Assembly: GCA_003151535.1 (NCBI GenBank)
Contig: PLXT01000125.1
Coordinates: forward strand, 1-10,710
DNA: 10,710 nucleotides
DNA from: Methanobacterium sp.
GTDB lineage: Archaea; Methanobacteriota; Methanobacteria; Methanobacteriales; Methanobacteriaceae
Reading direction: 5' to 3'
Shown: in pieces, positions 5,566 through 10,710 of the stretch
Layout of the letters: each line of letters begins with the position of its first letter
Position numbering within the stretch: the first letter of the stretch is position 1
Position numbers and translations under genes: made by a program
Notes under the pieces: generated by a model
The model's input: only the letters and a program-made list of their open reading frames with translations
Database searches by the model: none
What the model was told of the DNA's origin: nothing

Positions 5566-6906
5566 TTAATCACCTAAAAACTTCCTGAGCATCGGATGCA
5601 TGTCCATTAGCTGTTCCTGAGCTATTTCTTCGTATAGTTTGTACACTATACCAACTGTCAGTAGAACACCTGTACCTCCTCCAAGAGCGCTCGTAAGATC
5701 CGCTCCAAAGGCAAGGAATCCCACAAAAGCCCCTCCGAGAACAGTTATGGCTGGTATATATCGCTTGAGTATCTTCTCAAAATGTGCTCTACTACTTCTG
5801 TGTCCGGGTATTTGCATACCCATCCCATGTAACTGTTTTGAAACCTGTTTAGGCCCTATACCACTCAATTCTACCCAGAGTACAGCAAATAGTATACAAG
5901 ACGCTATGAACACGATTGCATAGATCAGTACGTTTAATGGTTGGGTAAAGAGTACACTCGGACCATTAGGTGGTGTCAGTATATATGCAATTCCGCTTAT
6001 GGCCCGGCCATTTGTTATGGTCCCAAGTATTGGAAATCCAAGCTTTTGGAACATAGCTGCAAACAGCTGCACATTTAAAAGTAGTGCGCTGGTCAATATA
6101 ACGGGCATATTGCTTGCGTATATGAATTTAAGAGGATACTTTCCCCTTGCACCCTTAACTCCACCGTATGACAATGGTATCTCAACACGCATACTCTCTG
6201 CATAAACAACAACTAGGAAAACCACTATTGTTGCAAGTACTGGTAAAAGCAGGTAAAATCCTGGTTGACCAATTGTTAAGGAATATATAAATCCCGGTAT
6301 GGCACCTGCAGGTCCCTGACCTCCGGGCGTTGTTAATGGGTTTAATGATCCTACTACTATTTGTTCTGCAACACCTGCTGCAATGAAGAGTCCTACACCG
6401 CTACCAAATCCCCACTTTGAAACTACTTCATCAAGGAATATTATTAATATTCCTCCAATGGTTATCTGTAGAATCAGGATCCATTCAAATCCGGGTGTTG
6501 TTGCGGGCAGTGCCCCTGTAAGTACGAGAACTGATGCCTCGAACAGTGTAAATATAATTGCAAGGAGTTTCTGGGTTCCTTGGAAAAATGCTTTGTCCTC
6601 GGGTCTTGAAAGGTCAAGATTTATTATCTTACCTCCAACTAATAGCTGCAGTATAATTGAGGCTGATACAATAGGCCCGATACCTAAGGTTATTATAGAA
6701 CCAAAGTTACCTGCCAGAACTGCCCTCAGTGACGCAAATTGGTCGACTGCAGTTGAACTAAGTCCAAAAAGTGCAACCTGAGTAAGTACAAAATACAAAA
6801 TCAGAATTACACCTGTCCATTTCAACTTCTCCTTAAATGGTACCCTGTAGCTAGGCGAACCTACCTGGGGTAACAATGAGAAAACTGGTTGTATAATATC
6901 TCTCAA
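5566..6906 (-). CDS. secY: preprotein translocase subunit SecY (Sec61 alpha)
   Basis: 446 residues from the chosen start; the pore-forming subunit of the SecYE-beta channel in the cytoplasmic membrane. About ten hydrophobic segments are visible. Conserved parts are FKEKLKWTG before TM1 (24-32), TM2b GIGPIVSASIILQLLVGG (75-92), LDEVVSKWGFGSGVGLFIAAG (158-178), the cytosolic 6/7 loop with GVKGARGKYPLKFIYASN (249-266), the 8/9 loop ending KRYIPA and GALGGGTGVLLT-like SALGGGTGVLLTV near TM10. Two starts compete: GTG at 6933 without any Shine-Dalgarno, and TTG at 6906 preceded by GGTTAT with a 4-nt spacer, the same geometry as rps11. The TTG gives an N-terminus close to the length of other archaeal SecY proteins. 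It lies 50 bp after rpl15. Confidence 0.95.
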   Translation of the reverse strand: MRDIIQPVFSLLPQVGSPSYRVPFKEKLKWTGVILILYFVLTQVALFGLSSTAVDQFASLRAVLAGNFGSIITLGIGPIVSASIILQLLVGGKIINLDLSRPEDKAFFQGTQKLLAIIFTLFEASVLVLTGALPATTPGFEWILILQITIGGILIIFLDEVVSKWGFGSGVGLFIAAGVAEQIVVGSLNPLTTPGGQGPAGAIPGFIYSLTIGQPGFYLLLPVLATIVVFLVVVYAESMRVEIPLSYGGVKGARGKYPLKFIYASNMPVILTSALLLNVQLFAAMFQKLGFPILGTITNGRAISGIAYILTPPNGPSVLFTQPLNVLIYAIVFIASCILFAVLWVELSGIGPKQVSKQLHGMGMQIPGHRSSRAHFEKILKRYIPAITVLGGAFVGFLAFGADLTSALGGGTGVLLTVGIVYKLYEEIAQEQLMDMHPMLRKFLGD

Positions 6907-6910
6907 TGAA

Positions 6911-6916
6911 ATAACC
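6911..6916 (-). promoter_or_regulatory. ribosome-binding site deciding a TTG start for secY
   Basis: GGTTAT (a one-base variant of the GGTGAT used elsewhere in this window), followed by 4 nt and TTG. The upstream GTG at 6933 is preceded only by A/T, so the TTG is favoured. Confidence 0.65.
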
Positions 6917-6956
6917 TTCAACTCCTTGCCCACAATTATAATTTAAAAAAATTCAA

Positions 6957-7394
6957 TTAAAGGGTTATAGCTTCTCCTCCAGCCTTTTCAATTTTTTTGA
7001 GTGCTGATTGGGAAAACTGTGGGGATTTTATAACTAATGCTTTATTAATCCTACCCTTTCCTAGAACTTTATTGTAACCCATAGCAGTTACATCTATTAC
7101 TATTTTGTTATTATCCTTTGTTGCTAATCCTTTGTTTACTAGTTCATCGCAATTTTCATCGAGAGAATCAACGTTCACAGGATTAAACTCAAAAGTGGTA
7201 CCTTGTGGTCTTTTAAAACCGTATTTTCCGAAGTGGTCTGGATCGTATTTAACCATCCATGTCCAGTGGTGTTTATGACCACCAGCCATACCTTTTCCAC
7301 CCCTATGACCTGCGCCTCTGTTTTTCTTGGAACAGCCGCCTGCCATAGTTCTTGAACCTCGCAATTTGCATACTTTCCTTGTTTTTCTTATCAT
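6957..7394 (-). CDS. rpl15: 50S ribosomal protein uL15
   Basis: 145 residues, normal for archaeal uL15, which threads a glycine-rich N-terminal extension deep into 23S rRNA. The N-terminus has KLRGSRTMAGGCSKKNRGAG (10-29) then HRGGKGMAGGHKHH (30-43); the C-terminal globular part runs from about residue 70 and ends in KIEKAGGEAITL, typical of the family. The ATG is preceded by GGTGAT with a 3-nt spacer. A 118-bp AT-rich gap separates it from rpl30; secY follows after 50 bp, the universally conserved L15-SecY order. Confidence 0.97.
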   Translation of the reverse strand: MIRKTRKVCKLRGSRTMAGGCSKKNRGAGHRGGKGMAGGHKHHWTWMVKYDPDHFGKYGFKRPQGTTFEFNPVNVDSLDENCDELVNKGLATKDNNKIVIDVTAMGYNKVLGKGRINKALVIKSPQFSQSALKKIEKAGGEAITL

Positions 7395-7444
7395 TAAATC
7401 ACCTTGATGATATTTGTAAGTAGAAATTCTGGTAAAAATTTGGA

Positions 7445-7462
7445 AATATTATATTAAATAAA
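7445..7462 (-). promoter_or_regulatory. possible internal promoter before rpl15
   Basis: TTTAATATAATATTT on the minus strand in the 118-bp rpl30-rpl15 gap. A transcript would start near 7429, about 35 nt before the rpl15 ATG. The gap is larger than elsewhere in the rpl19e-rpl30 run, which makes an internal promoter reasonable, but AT-rich matches are frequent here. Confidence 0.3.
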
Positions 7463-7512
7463 ATTGTAGTAGAAGATCTAATTTATTGTTCAACCTAATA
7501 ATAAAGGTTATT

Positions 7513-7968
7513 TTAGATCATCTTACTTACAAGTTCATTAATATCTTCCCTGTTTCCCAGGCTTCCTCCCTCTTTAAAGCTTGTTTTGGTTGCTTCATAC
7601 CCCTTCCTTGGAGGGTGTAATCTGAAAACTGGTTTAATTCCAGCATCCTCAACATTAGCTTCTCCAGCTGAAACTGCTTTTGCAAGTTCTTCAATGGAAG
7701 AGTAGTCTGTGTTTTCTTTAATATATTCTTCTGTAACCTTAACATTACCTGAGAGTTTTCCACGTTTGGTTATAATCTGAGAGACTGTTTCCACGTCTAT
7801 TTCTCCCCAGGTGATGTAATCTTTTGCCTTTACGAGCATACCCTTGTAAGTAGGATCTTCATGTATAAAGACTAGGTGGTTAATTCTTGTGAGTTTCAAC
7901 ATGGACATGGTGTCTTGAATACCTTTCTTAACACCGGTTCTGCCCCTAACTCTTACTGCTGCGATCAT
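7513..7968 (-). CDS. rpl30: 50S ribosomal protein uL30
   Basis: 151 residues, the long archaeal form of uL30 (bacterial versions are about 60 residues). The N-terminal ferredoxin-like fold starts MIAAVRVRGRTGVKKGIQDT and includes LKLTRINHLVFIHED (24-38). The archaeal/eukaryotic C-terminal extension contains VFRLHPPRKGYEATKTSFKE (113-132) and GSLGNREDINELVSKMI. The ATG has GGTGAT with a 3-nt spacer and lies 13 nt after the rps5 stop, so translation is probably coupled. A shorter reading frame in another phase inside this gene is a shadow. Confidence 0.97.
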   Translation of the reverse strand: MIAAVRVRGRTGVKKGIQDTMSMLKLTRINHLVFIHEDPTYKGMLVKAKDYITWGEIDVETVSQIITKRGKLSGNVKVTEEYIKENTDYSSIEELAKAVSAGEANVEDAGIKPVFRLHPPRKGYEATKTSFKEGGSLGNREDINELVSKMI

Positions 7969-7981
7969 GTTATCACCTTGA

Positions 7982-8629
7982 TTATACTGTACATCCTAGA
8001 TTTTTAAGGTCTCTGGATGTTGCTTTAACCTTGCTCAGTTCTTTTAATGCTTCGAAAACTGCACCAGCAAAGTTTATGGTTGTTTGAGTTTGGCCCATTG
8101 TCTGTGACCATACATCGTCAATACCTGCAAGTCCGAGTATGGTTTTTCCAACATTTCCTATTGCAAGACCTACTCCCCCAGGTGCTGGTATTAATGTGAC
8201 ACGAACACTGCCTTTTTTACCTTCTACTTTAAAAGGTACTGTGTGTGTTCTACCGCATACACAACCCCAGTCTCCGCAGCCTCTTCTAACTTTTATTATA
8301 TTAAATTTAGCGTTGTCAACTGCTTTTCTTATAGCGGGTCCTACCTCTTTAGCTTTACCTTGTCCAAGTCCCACATAACCGTTTTTATTTCCAACAGCTA
8401 CTATAACTCGGAAGTTAACTTTTCGGCCTGACTTGTGCATCCTCTGCACCAGGTTAACATCCATGACTTCTTCTTCAAGATCGGGTAGTAGTGTATCTAC
8501 TATTCCGAGTTCCATAATTGGAAGACCTTTCTCGAAGATCTCGTCAATATCAGTTATTTTACCATCCTTAACCATATGCCCGAGTTGGGTTTTAGGTATA
8601 AATTCTTCTTTAGTGTAATTATTTGCCAT
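7982..8629 (-). CDS. rps5: 30S ribosomal protein uS5
   Basis: 215 residues, the archaeal/eukaryotic (S2-like) length of uS5, which lies at the mRNA entry side of the 30S and supports decoding accuracy. The double-stranded RNA-binding-like N-terminal domain spans about 57-121 (VNFRVIVAVGNKNGYVGLGQ, 71-90) and the C-terminal domain about 138-205 (RVTLIPAPGGVGLAIGNVGK, 143-162). The archaeal insertion RRGCGDWGCVCGRTHTVPF carries three cysteines (118, 123, 125). The start ATG shares its A with the rpl18 stop (TAATG), with GGAAGGGG just upstream. Confidence 0.97.
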   Translation of the reverse strand: MANNYTKEEFIPKTQLGHMVKDGKITDIDEIFEKGLPIMELGIVDTLLPDLEEEVMDVNLVQRMHKSGRKVNFRVIVAVGNKNGYVGLGQGKAKEVGPAIRKAVDNAKFNIIKVRRGCGDWGCVCGRTHTVPFKVEGKKGSVRVTLIPAPGGVGLAIGNVGKTILGLAGIDDVWSQTMGQTQTTINFAGAVFEALKELSKVKATSRDLKNLGCTV

Positions 8630-9207
8630 TATACCCCTTCCTCAATCTTCTGTTTTATTGAATCAAAATGATCAGGGAGGTCCTTTGGAGATAGTCCATT
8701 TTTAATGTACTGTGAAAATCGTTTCTCCACCTCTTCATCACTTAGGGATTCAGCGTATGCTGCAACATGTTCTCCTCTTATTCTTCCCTCTGGAGGTAGA
8801 ATTACATCACCGTGTGGTACATTTAGTCCTGCATCTACTGCTCCTTTGAGAGCTGCAAATATTCTTGCACCCCTGGTGGATGATTTGAGTCCTATGTCCA
8901 GTACAGCAGCAGTTACTCCAGCTTCAAGAGCTTTTTTACCGAGTAAAAATCCGGTTAAATATGCTGCAGAAGTGTTCTTACCGCTTCCAAGCCATCCCAT
9001 TTTTTTAAGTTCGTTTGAATGTGCTGAAACAACTGTTTCATCCCCATTCACTTTAACGTTAATTATTTGGGCTATGGTATGTTGATTGGTAATTCTTACA
9101 ACGAGCCTGGATTTATCTAACCCTATAAGGTTTAGCCTTGCCCTGTAATCAGTTTTACCTTCTCTTCTTCTTTTAAATGCGAGTTTATATCTTGATCCGT
9201 GTGCCAA
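8629..9207 (-). CDS. rpl18: 50S ribosomal protein uL18
   Basis: 192 residues, the archaeal/eukaryotic (L5-like) form of uL18, the 5S rRNA-binding protein of the central protuberance. Family segments are AHGSRYKLAFKRRREGKTDY (2-21), RLVVRITNQHTIAQI and, further on, AYLTGFLLGKKALEAG and VPHGDVILPPEGRIRGEHVA. The start is TTG: the frame gives (M)AHGSRYK, the expected N-terminus, there is no ATG nearby upstream, and GGGGG lies 8 nt before it. The gene begins 17 bases from the rpl19e stop and ends in a TAATG junction with rps5. Confidence 0.97.
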   Translation of the reverse strand: MAHGSRYKLAFKRRREGKTDYRARLNLIGLDKSRLVVRITNQHTIAQIINVKVNGDETVVSAHSNELKKMGWLGSGKNTSAAYLTGFLLGKKALEAGVTAAVLDIGLKSSTRGARIFAALKGAVDAGLNVPHGDVILPPEGRIRGEHVAAYAESLSDEEVEKRFSQYIKNGLSPKDLPDHFDSIKQKIEEGV

Positions 9208-9215
9208 TTTTTATT

Positions 9216-9220
9216 CCCCC
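9216..9220 (-). promoter_or_regulatory. ribosome-binding site for the TTG start of rpl18
   Basis: GGGGG on the minus strand 8 nt before the TTG at 9207, between the rpl19e stop and rpl18. It differs from the GGTGAT type used by most neighbours, and pairs with the 16S 3' end only with G-U pairs. Confidence 0.55.
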
Positions 9221-9223
9221 GTC

Positions 9224-9670
9224 TTATCTGAGCAAGTCATGGTCCCTTGCGTAGGTCTTCATATAGGATTTACTCCTGAAGGCTCCACCCTTGGCCATTC
9301 TGTAAAGTTTACGATAGGAAGTCTTATTAATTTCCCTATTTTCTCTCATATCTTTCAAATCAGTTCTGAGAGCTCTTATCGTTGTCATCCATGCTTTTTT
9401 CTTAGGATTACGAGCTCCTTTAGCCCCTTTAATGCTACCCCTGCCTTTCCTTCTTCCTTTACTTTTTTGTTCCGCAATTTTCTTTGATCTAAAGCTGCTT
9501 ATTCCTTTTTTCGGCTTTGCTTTTATGGCTCCGCTGTCTATTAGCTGTTTAACACTTTCGCGAGTAATAGCCCGTGATACTTCCTCAACAGTCTCAGGGT
9601 CTATCCAGACCTTGTTTACTCCGACTTTGAGTATGTCTGCAGCTAATCTCTTTTGAGTAGTAAGATTCAT
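9224..9670 (-). CDS. rpl19e: 50S ribosomal protein eL19
   Basis: 148 residues, normal for archaeal eL19, an entirely helical, highly basic 50S protein. The globular N-terminal part has LAADILKVGVNKVWIDPETV (9-28) and AITRESVKQLIDSGAIKAKP; the middle is a lysine/arginine/glycine-rich linker (KGRRKGRGSIKGAKGARNPKKK in two pieces), followed by the long C-terminal helices (RALRTDLKDMRENREI). The ATG is preceded by GGAGG with a 7-nt spacer. A 7-bp hairpin lies directly upstream of that site, and the 307-bp gap to rpl32e is the largest between protein genes in the rpl6-to-secY part. Confidence 0.97.
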   Translation of the reverse strand: MNLTTQKRLAADILKVGVNKVWIDPETVEEVSRAITRESVKQLIDSGAIKAKPKKGISSFRSKKIAEQKSKGRRKGRGSIKGAKGARNPKKKAWMTTIRALRTDLKDMRENREINKTSYRKLYRMAKGGAFRSKSYMKTYARDHDLLR

Positions 9671-9684
9671 AAAGAAACCTCCAC

Positions 9685-9704
9685 ATCAAACCTTAAAGTT
9701 TGAT
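9685..9704 (-). promoter_or_regulatory. hairpin directly upstream of the rpl19e ribosome-binding site
   Basis: On the minus strand ATCAAAC, loop TTTAAG, GTTTGAT forms a 7-bp perfect stem. It ends 2 nt before the GGAGG of rpl19e (9682-9678). A stem at this position could restrict ribosome access or be a protein-binding site in the leader; no such function is known to me for this gene. Confidence 0.4.
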
Positions 9705-9739
9705 CAACAATTACCTGAAAATTTTTTTCTATGAAAATT

Positions 9740-9909
9740 TTAATATTTTTCATGGATCTTCAGGATTTTTTGAATCTCAGCCGTATAAACGACCTCTTGC
9801 TTTTTTACAAATTCATCAAAATTTATTATGAATTTGCCCAATCTTTTCCCTTGCAATGCTGCTGGTTATTTAATTTAAGAACATTTTCAGTTTCACTGTT
9901 TTTAACCAT
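9740..9909 (-). other. possible small-protein gene or gene relic in the rpl32e-rpl19e spacer (two overlapping frames)
   Basis: Frame A runs from ATG at 9909 to TAA at 9826 (27 residues, MVKNSETENVLKLNNQQHCK then GKDWANS). The frame one base back is open from before 9846 to TAA at 9742-9740, and from a TTG at 9841 would encode 33 residues beginning MGKFIINFDEFVKKQE and ending IQKILKIHEKY. The frames are bridged at 9850-9844 by GGGAAAA, phased as G GGA AAA in frame A, so a -1 shift there would give a 56-residue fusion. The second part has protein-like charged/hydrophobic alternation. AAGGG lies 6 nt before the TTG, whereas the ATG has no Shine-Dalgarno. It may be a decayed gene, a small ORF, or chance. 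I recognise no family. The rest of the 307-bp gap holds only the repeats and hairpins listed here. Confidence 0.25.
9784..9789 (-). promoter_or_regulatory. possible TATA element before rpl19e
   Basis: TTTATA on the minus strand. A start about 26 nt downstream would be near 9760, giving an rpl19e leader of about 90 nt that contains the hairpins at 9753-9731 (ATGAAAA/TTTTCAT) and 9704-9685. It also lies inside the possible small open frame, so both cannot easily be true. Confidence 0.2.
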
Positions 9910-9981
9910 AAATAATGGTTTTATAACAGTTTTAAATGTCTGAAAATGGTTAAATAACTCCTTAAACCATAATGGGTTTAA
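9902..9981. repeat. cluster of AACCAT/ATGGTT inverted repeats at the rpl32e 3' end
   Basis: Four copies of AACCAT or its complement lie within 67 bp: AACCAT 9904-9909, ATGGTT 9915-9920, ATGGTT 9946-9951, AACCAT 9965-9970. The first two form a 6-bp stem with a 5-nt loop. The last overlaps another stem, TTAAACC (9962-9968) with GGTTTAA (9975-9981), which includes the rpl32e stop codon. Three copies extend to TTTAACCAT or TTAAACCAT. Confidence 0.45.
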
Positions 9982-10328
9982 AGCCCCTTGTTCAAGATTT
10001 TTATTTTGAGTTCCCTTGCTTTTTCAAGCAGGGTTATCTTTTTCCTGGTACCTACAGTGGAACTGATCCTACCTGCCTGGGTGCTCGGATCCAGATCTTC
10101 AAGTTCTGCAATATTTTTAACAAGAACATCTTGGTATCCTGAAGGGTGAAGTCCCCTTAAATTTCTTGGGGTTCTGTATCCGATAGATGGCATAGCAGGT
10201 TTACGTGCCTCATACCTTCTCCTTTTACTTGTTTTACCCTTGGGTTTCCTGTATGTTTCCCCGAGTTTTTTGTACCTGAACCATTCTTGTCTTTTAAAGT
10301 TTGGTTTTTTGGTTTTTCTTATCATCAT
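9978..10328 (-). CDS. rpl32e: 50S ribosomal protein eL32
   Basis: 116 residues, the compact archaeal form of eL32. The frame remains open upstream into rpl6, but the start is placed at the tandem ATG-ATG (10328/10325) behind GGTGAT; the first ATG has the 3-nt spacer seen in other genes here, the second would give 115 residues. The N-terminus is MMIRKTKKPNFKRQEWFRYK; the family signature follows as GKTSKRRRYEARKPAMPSIG (31-50) and YRTPRNLRGLHPSGY (51-65), and the C-terminal part has the conserved IAELEDLDP and TVGTRKKITLLEKA segments. The rpl6 stop TGA lies inside the GGTGAT, so translation is coupled to rpl6. A 307-bp spacer follows. Confidence 0.96.
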   Translation of the reverse strand: MMIRKTKKPNFKRQEWFRYKKLGETYRKPKGKTSKRRRYEARKPAMPSIGYRTPRNLRGLHPSGYQDVLVKNIAELEDLDPSTQAGRISSTVGTRKKITLLEKARELKIKILNKGL

Positions 10329-10332
10329 GGGA

Positions 10333-10710
10333 TCACCGTTTATTCTTGCTAACAAGGTATATTCCATCCTGGAACACCCTTGGGTCTCTTCCCTTAATTT
10401 TTGTTGCTTGTTCCATGTTGGCCATTGTCTGTCCAACATGTTCCTTGTTAATTCCGCTGACAATAACTTCGTCACCCTTTATCTGAACGTTAACATCTCC
10501 AACTATTTTAGCTGATCTTGGATGTCTTTCGCCCAGGAAGTTCTCGATAGTTATTTTGTTTCCAGCTTTTTTAACGGTCATTGGGAAATGAGCGTAAACA
10601 ATTTTCATATTATAGGTAAAACCATCGGTTAATCCAATAATCATGTTGTTTATATGGGATCTGATGGTACCTAACATAGCTTTGTCTTTCTTTTTAGGGA
10701 AACGTGCTTC
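10333..10710 (-). CDS. rpl6: 50S ribosomal protein uL6 (partial, N-terminus outside window)
   Basis: The frame is open to the right edge, giving 125 residues starting EARFPKKKDKAMLGTIRSHI; by comparison with archaeal uL6 of roughly 175-180 residues, about 50 N-terminal residues are missing. The internal Met at 10677 is not the start. Recognisable are GTIRSHINNMIIGLTDGFTY, the second-domain segment KIVYAHFPM and ITIENFLGERHPR, and the C-terminal FQDGIYLVSKNKR. uL6 binds 23S rRNA near the sarcin-ricin loop and factor-binding site. The stop TGA is embedded in the Shine-Dalgarno of rpl32e. The order L6-L32e-L19e-L18-S5-L30-L15 is the archaeal spc order. Confidence 0.95.
   Translation of the reverse strand, partial: EARFPKKKDKAMLGTIRSHINNMIIGLTDGFTYNMKIVYAHFPMTVKKAGNKITIENFLGERHPRSAKIVGDVNVQIKGDEVIVSGINKEHVGQTMANMEQATKIKGRDPRVFQDGIYLVSKNKR

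Noticed and set aside
6383..6781. 132-codon plus-strand open frame opposite secY
   Set aside because: It is antisense to the well-supported secY coding region and is serine/proline-rich without any recognisable domain; a shadow of secY.
7527..7763. 78-codon minus-strand frame inside rpl30
   Set aside because: Alternate-phase shadow of the rpl30 C-terminal half.
8705..9085. 126-codon plus-strand open frame opposite rpl18
   Set aside because: Antisense to rpl18, which matches its family along its whole length.
9731..9943. 70-codon plus-strand frame in the rpl32e-rpl19e spacer
   Set aside because: No Shine-Dalgarno, phenylalanine/leucine-rich composition expected of AT-rich complement, and no other plus-strand gene in the window. 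The minus-strand frames there are better candidates.
10329..10475. N-terminal extension of rpl32e into rpl6
   Set aside because: The extra 49 residues have no eL32 similarity and overlap rpl6; the GGTGAT directly before the tandem ATGs sets the start.

Overview
The window comes from an archaeon, most likely a methanogen of the order Methanobacteriales (Methanobacterium-like). Every gene lies on the minus strand. The evidence is archaeal/eukaryotic-type ribosomal proteins (eL32, eL19, eL34, eL14), an archaeal AdkA-type adenylate kinase, an archaeal CMP kinase, the tRNA pseudouridine synthase Cbf5, RNA polymerase subunit D, low-GC DNA and AT-rich TATA-type boxes. Many genes carry the same ribosome-binding site, GGTGAT, 3-4 nt before the start. 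The genus is inferred from overall protein character and gene order; no database search was possible.

Read in the direction of transcription (high to low coordinates), the window starts inside rpl6 (5' end off the window). Then come rpl32e, a 307-bp spacer, rpl19e, rpl18, rps5, rpl30, rpl15, secY, adkA and a DUF106/EMC3-type membrane insertase gene. A 221-bp AT-rich spacer follows, then rpl34e, cmk, rpl14e, a 116-bp spacer with a good TATA box, and cbf5. After a 256-bp AT-rich spacer come tRNA-Ser(GGA), a 156-bp spacer, rps13, rps4, rps11 and the first 48 codons of rpoD. This is the archaeal spc-like operon running into the S13-S4-S11-RpoD operon.

The genes work together in growth: ribosomal proteins of both subunits, the SecY channel and a YidC/EMC3-like insertase for exporting and inserting what ribosomes make, two nucleotide kinases (AMP and CMP), rRNA pseudouridylation (Cbf5), a tRNA, and an RNA polymerase subunit. 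Coupling is tight: TAATG junctions (rpl18/rps5, rpl34e/cmk), TAAATG (secY/adkA), a 13-bp overlap (cmk/rpl14e), and stop codons inside or next to Shine-Dalgarno sequences (rpl6/rpl32e, rps13/rps4). secY and rpl18 appear to start with TTG.

The coding content is ordinary, and no new multigene system is visible. The parts worth a second look are the spacers. The rpl32e-rpl19e spacer holds two overlapping short frames joined by a correctly phased G GGA AAA slippery heptamer, a cluster of AACCAT/ATGGTT inverted repeats, and a hairpin directly before the rpl19e ribosome-binding site. The cbf5-tRNA spacer holds a 10-bp perfect inverted repeat and a small GC-rich patch. The tRNA-Ser appears to lack a terminator before rps13.
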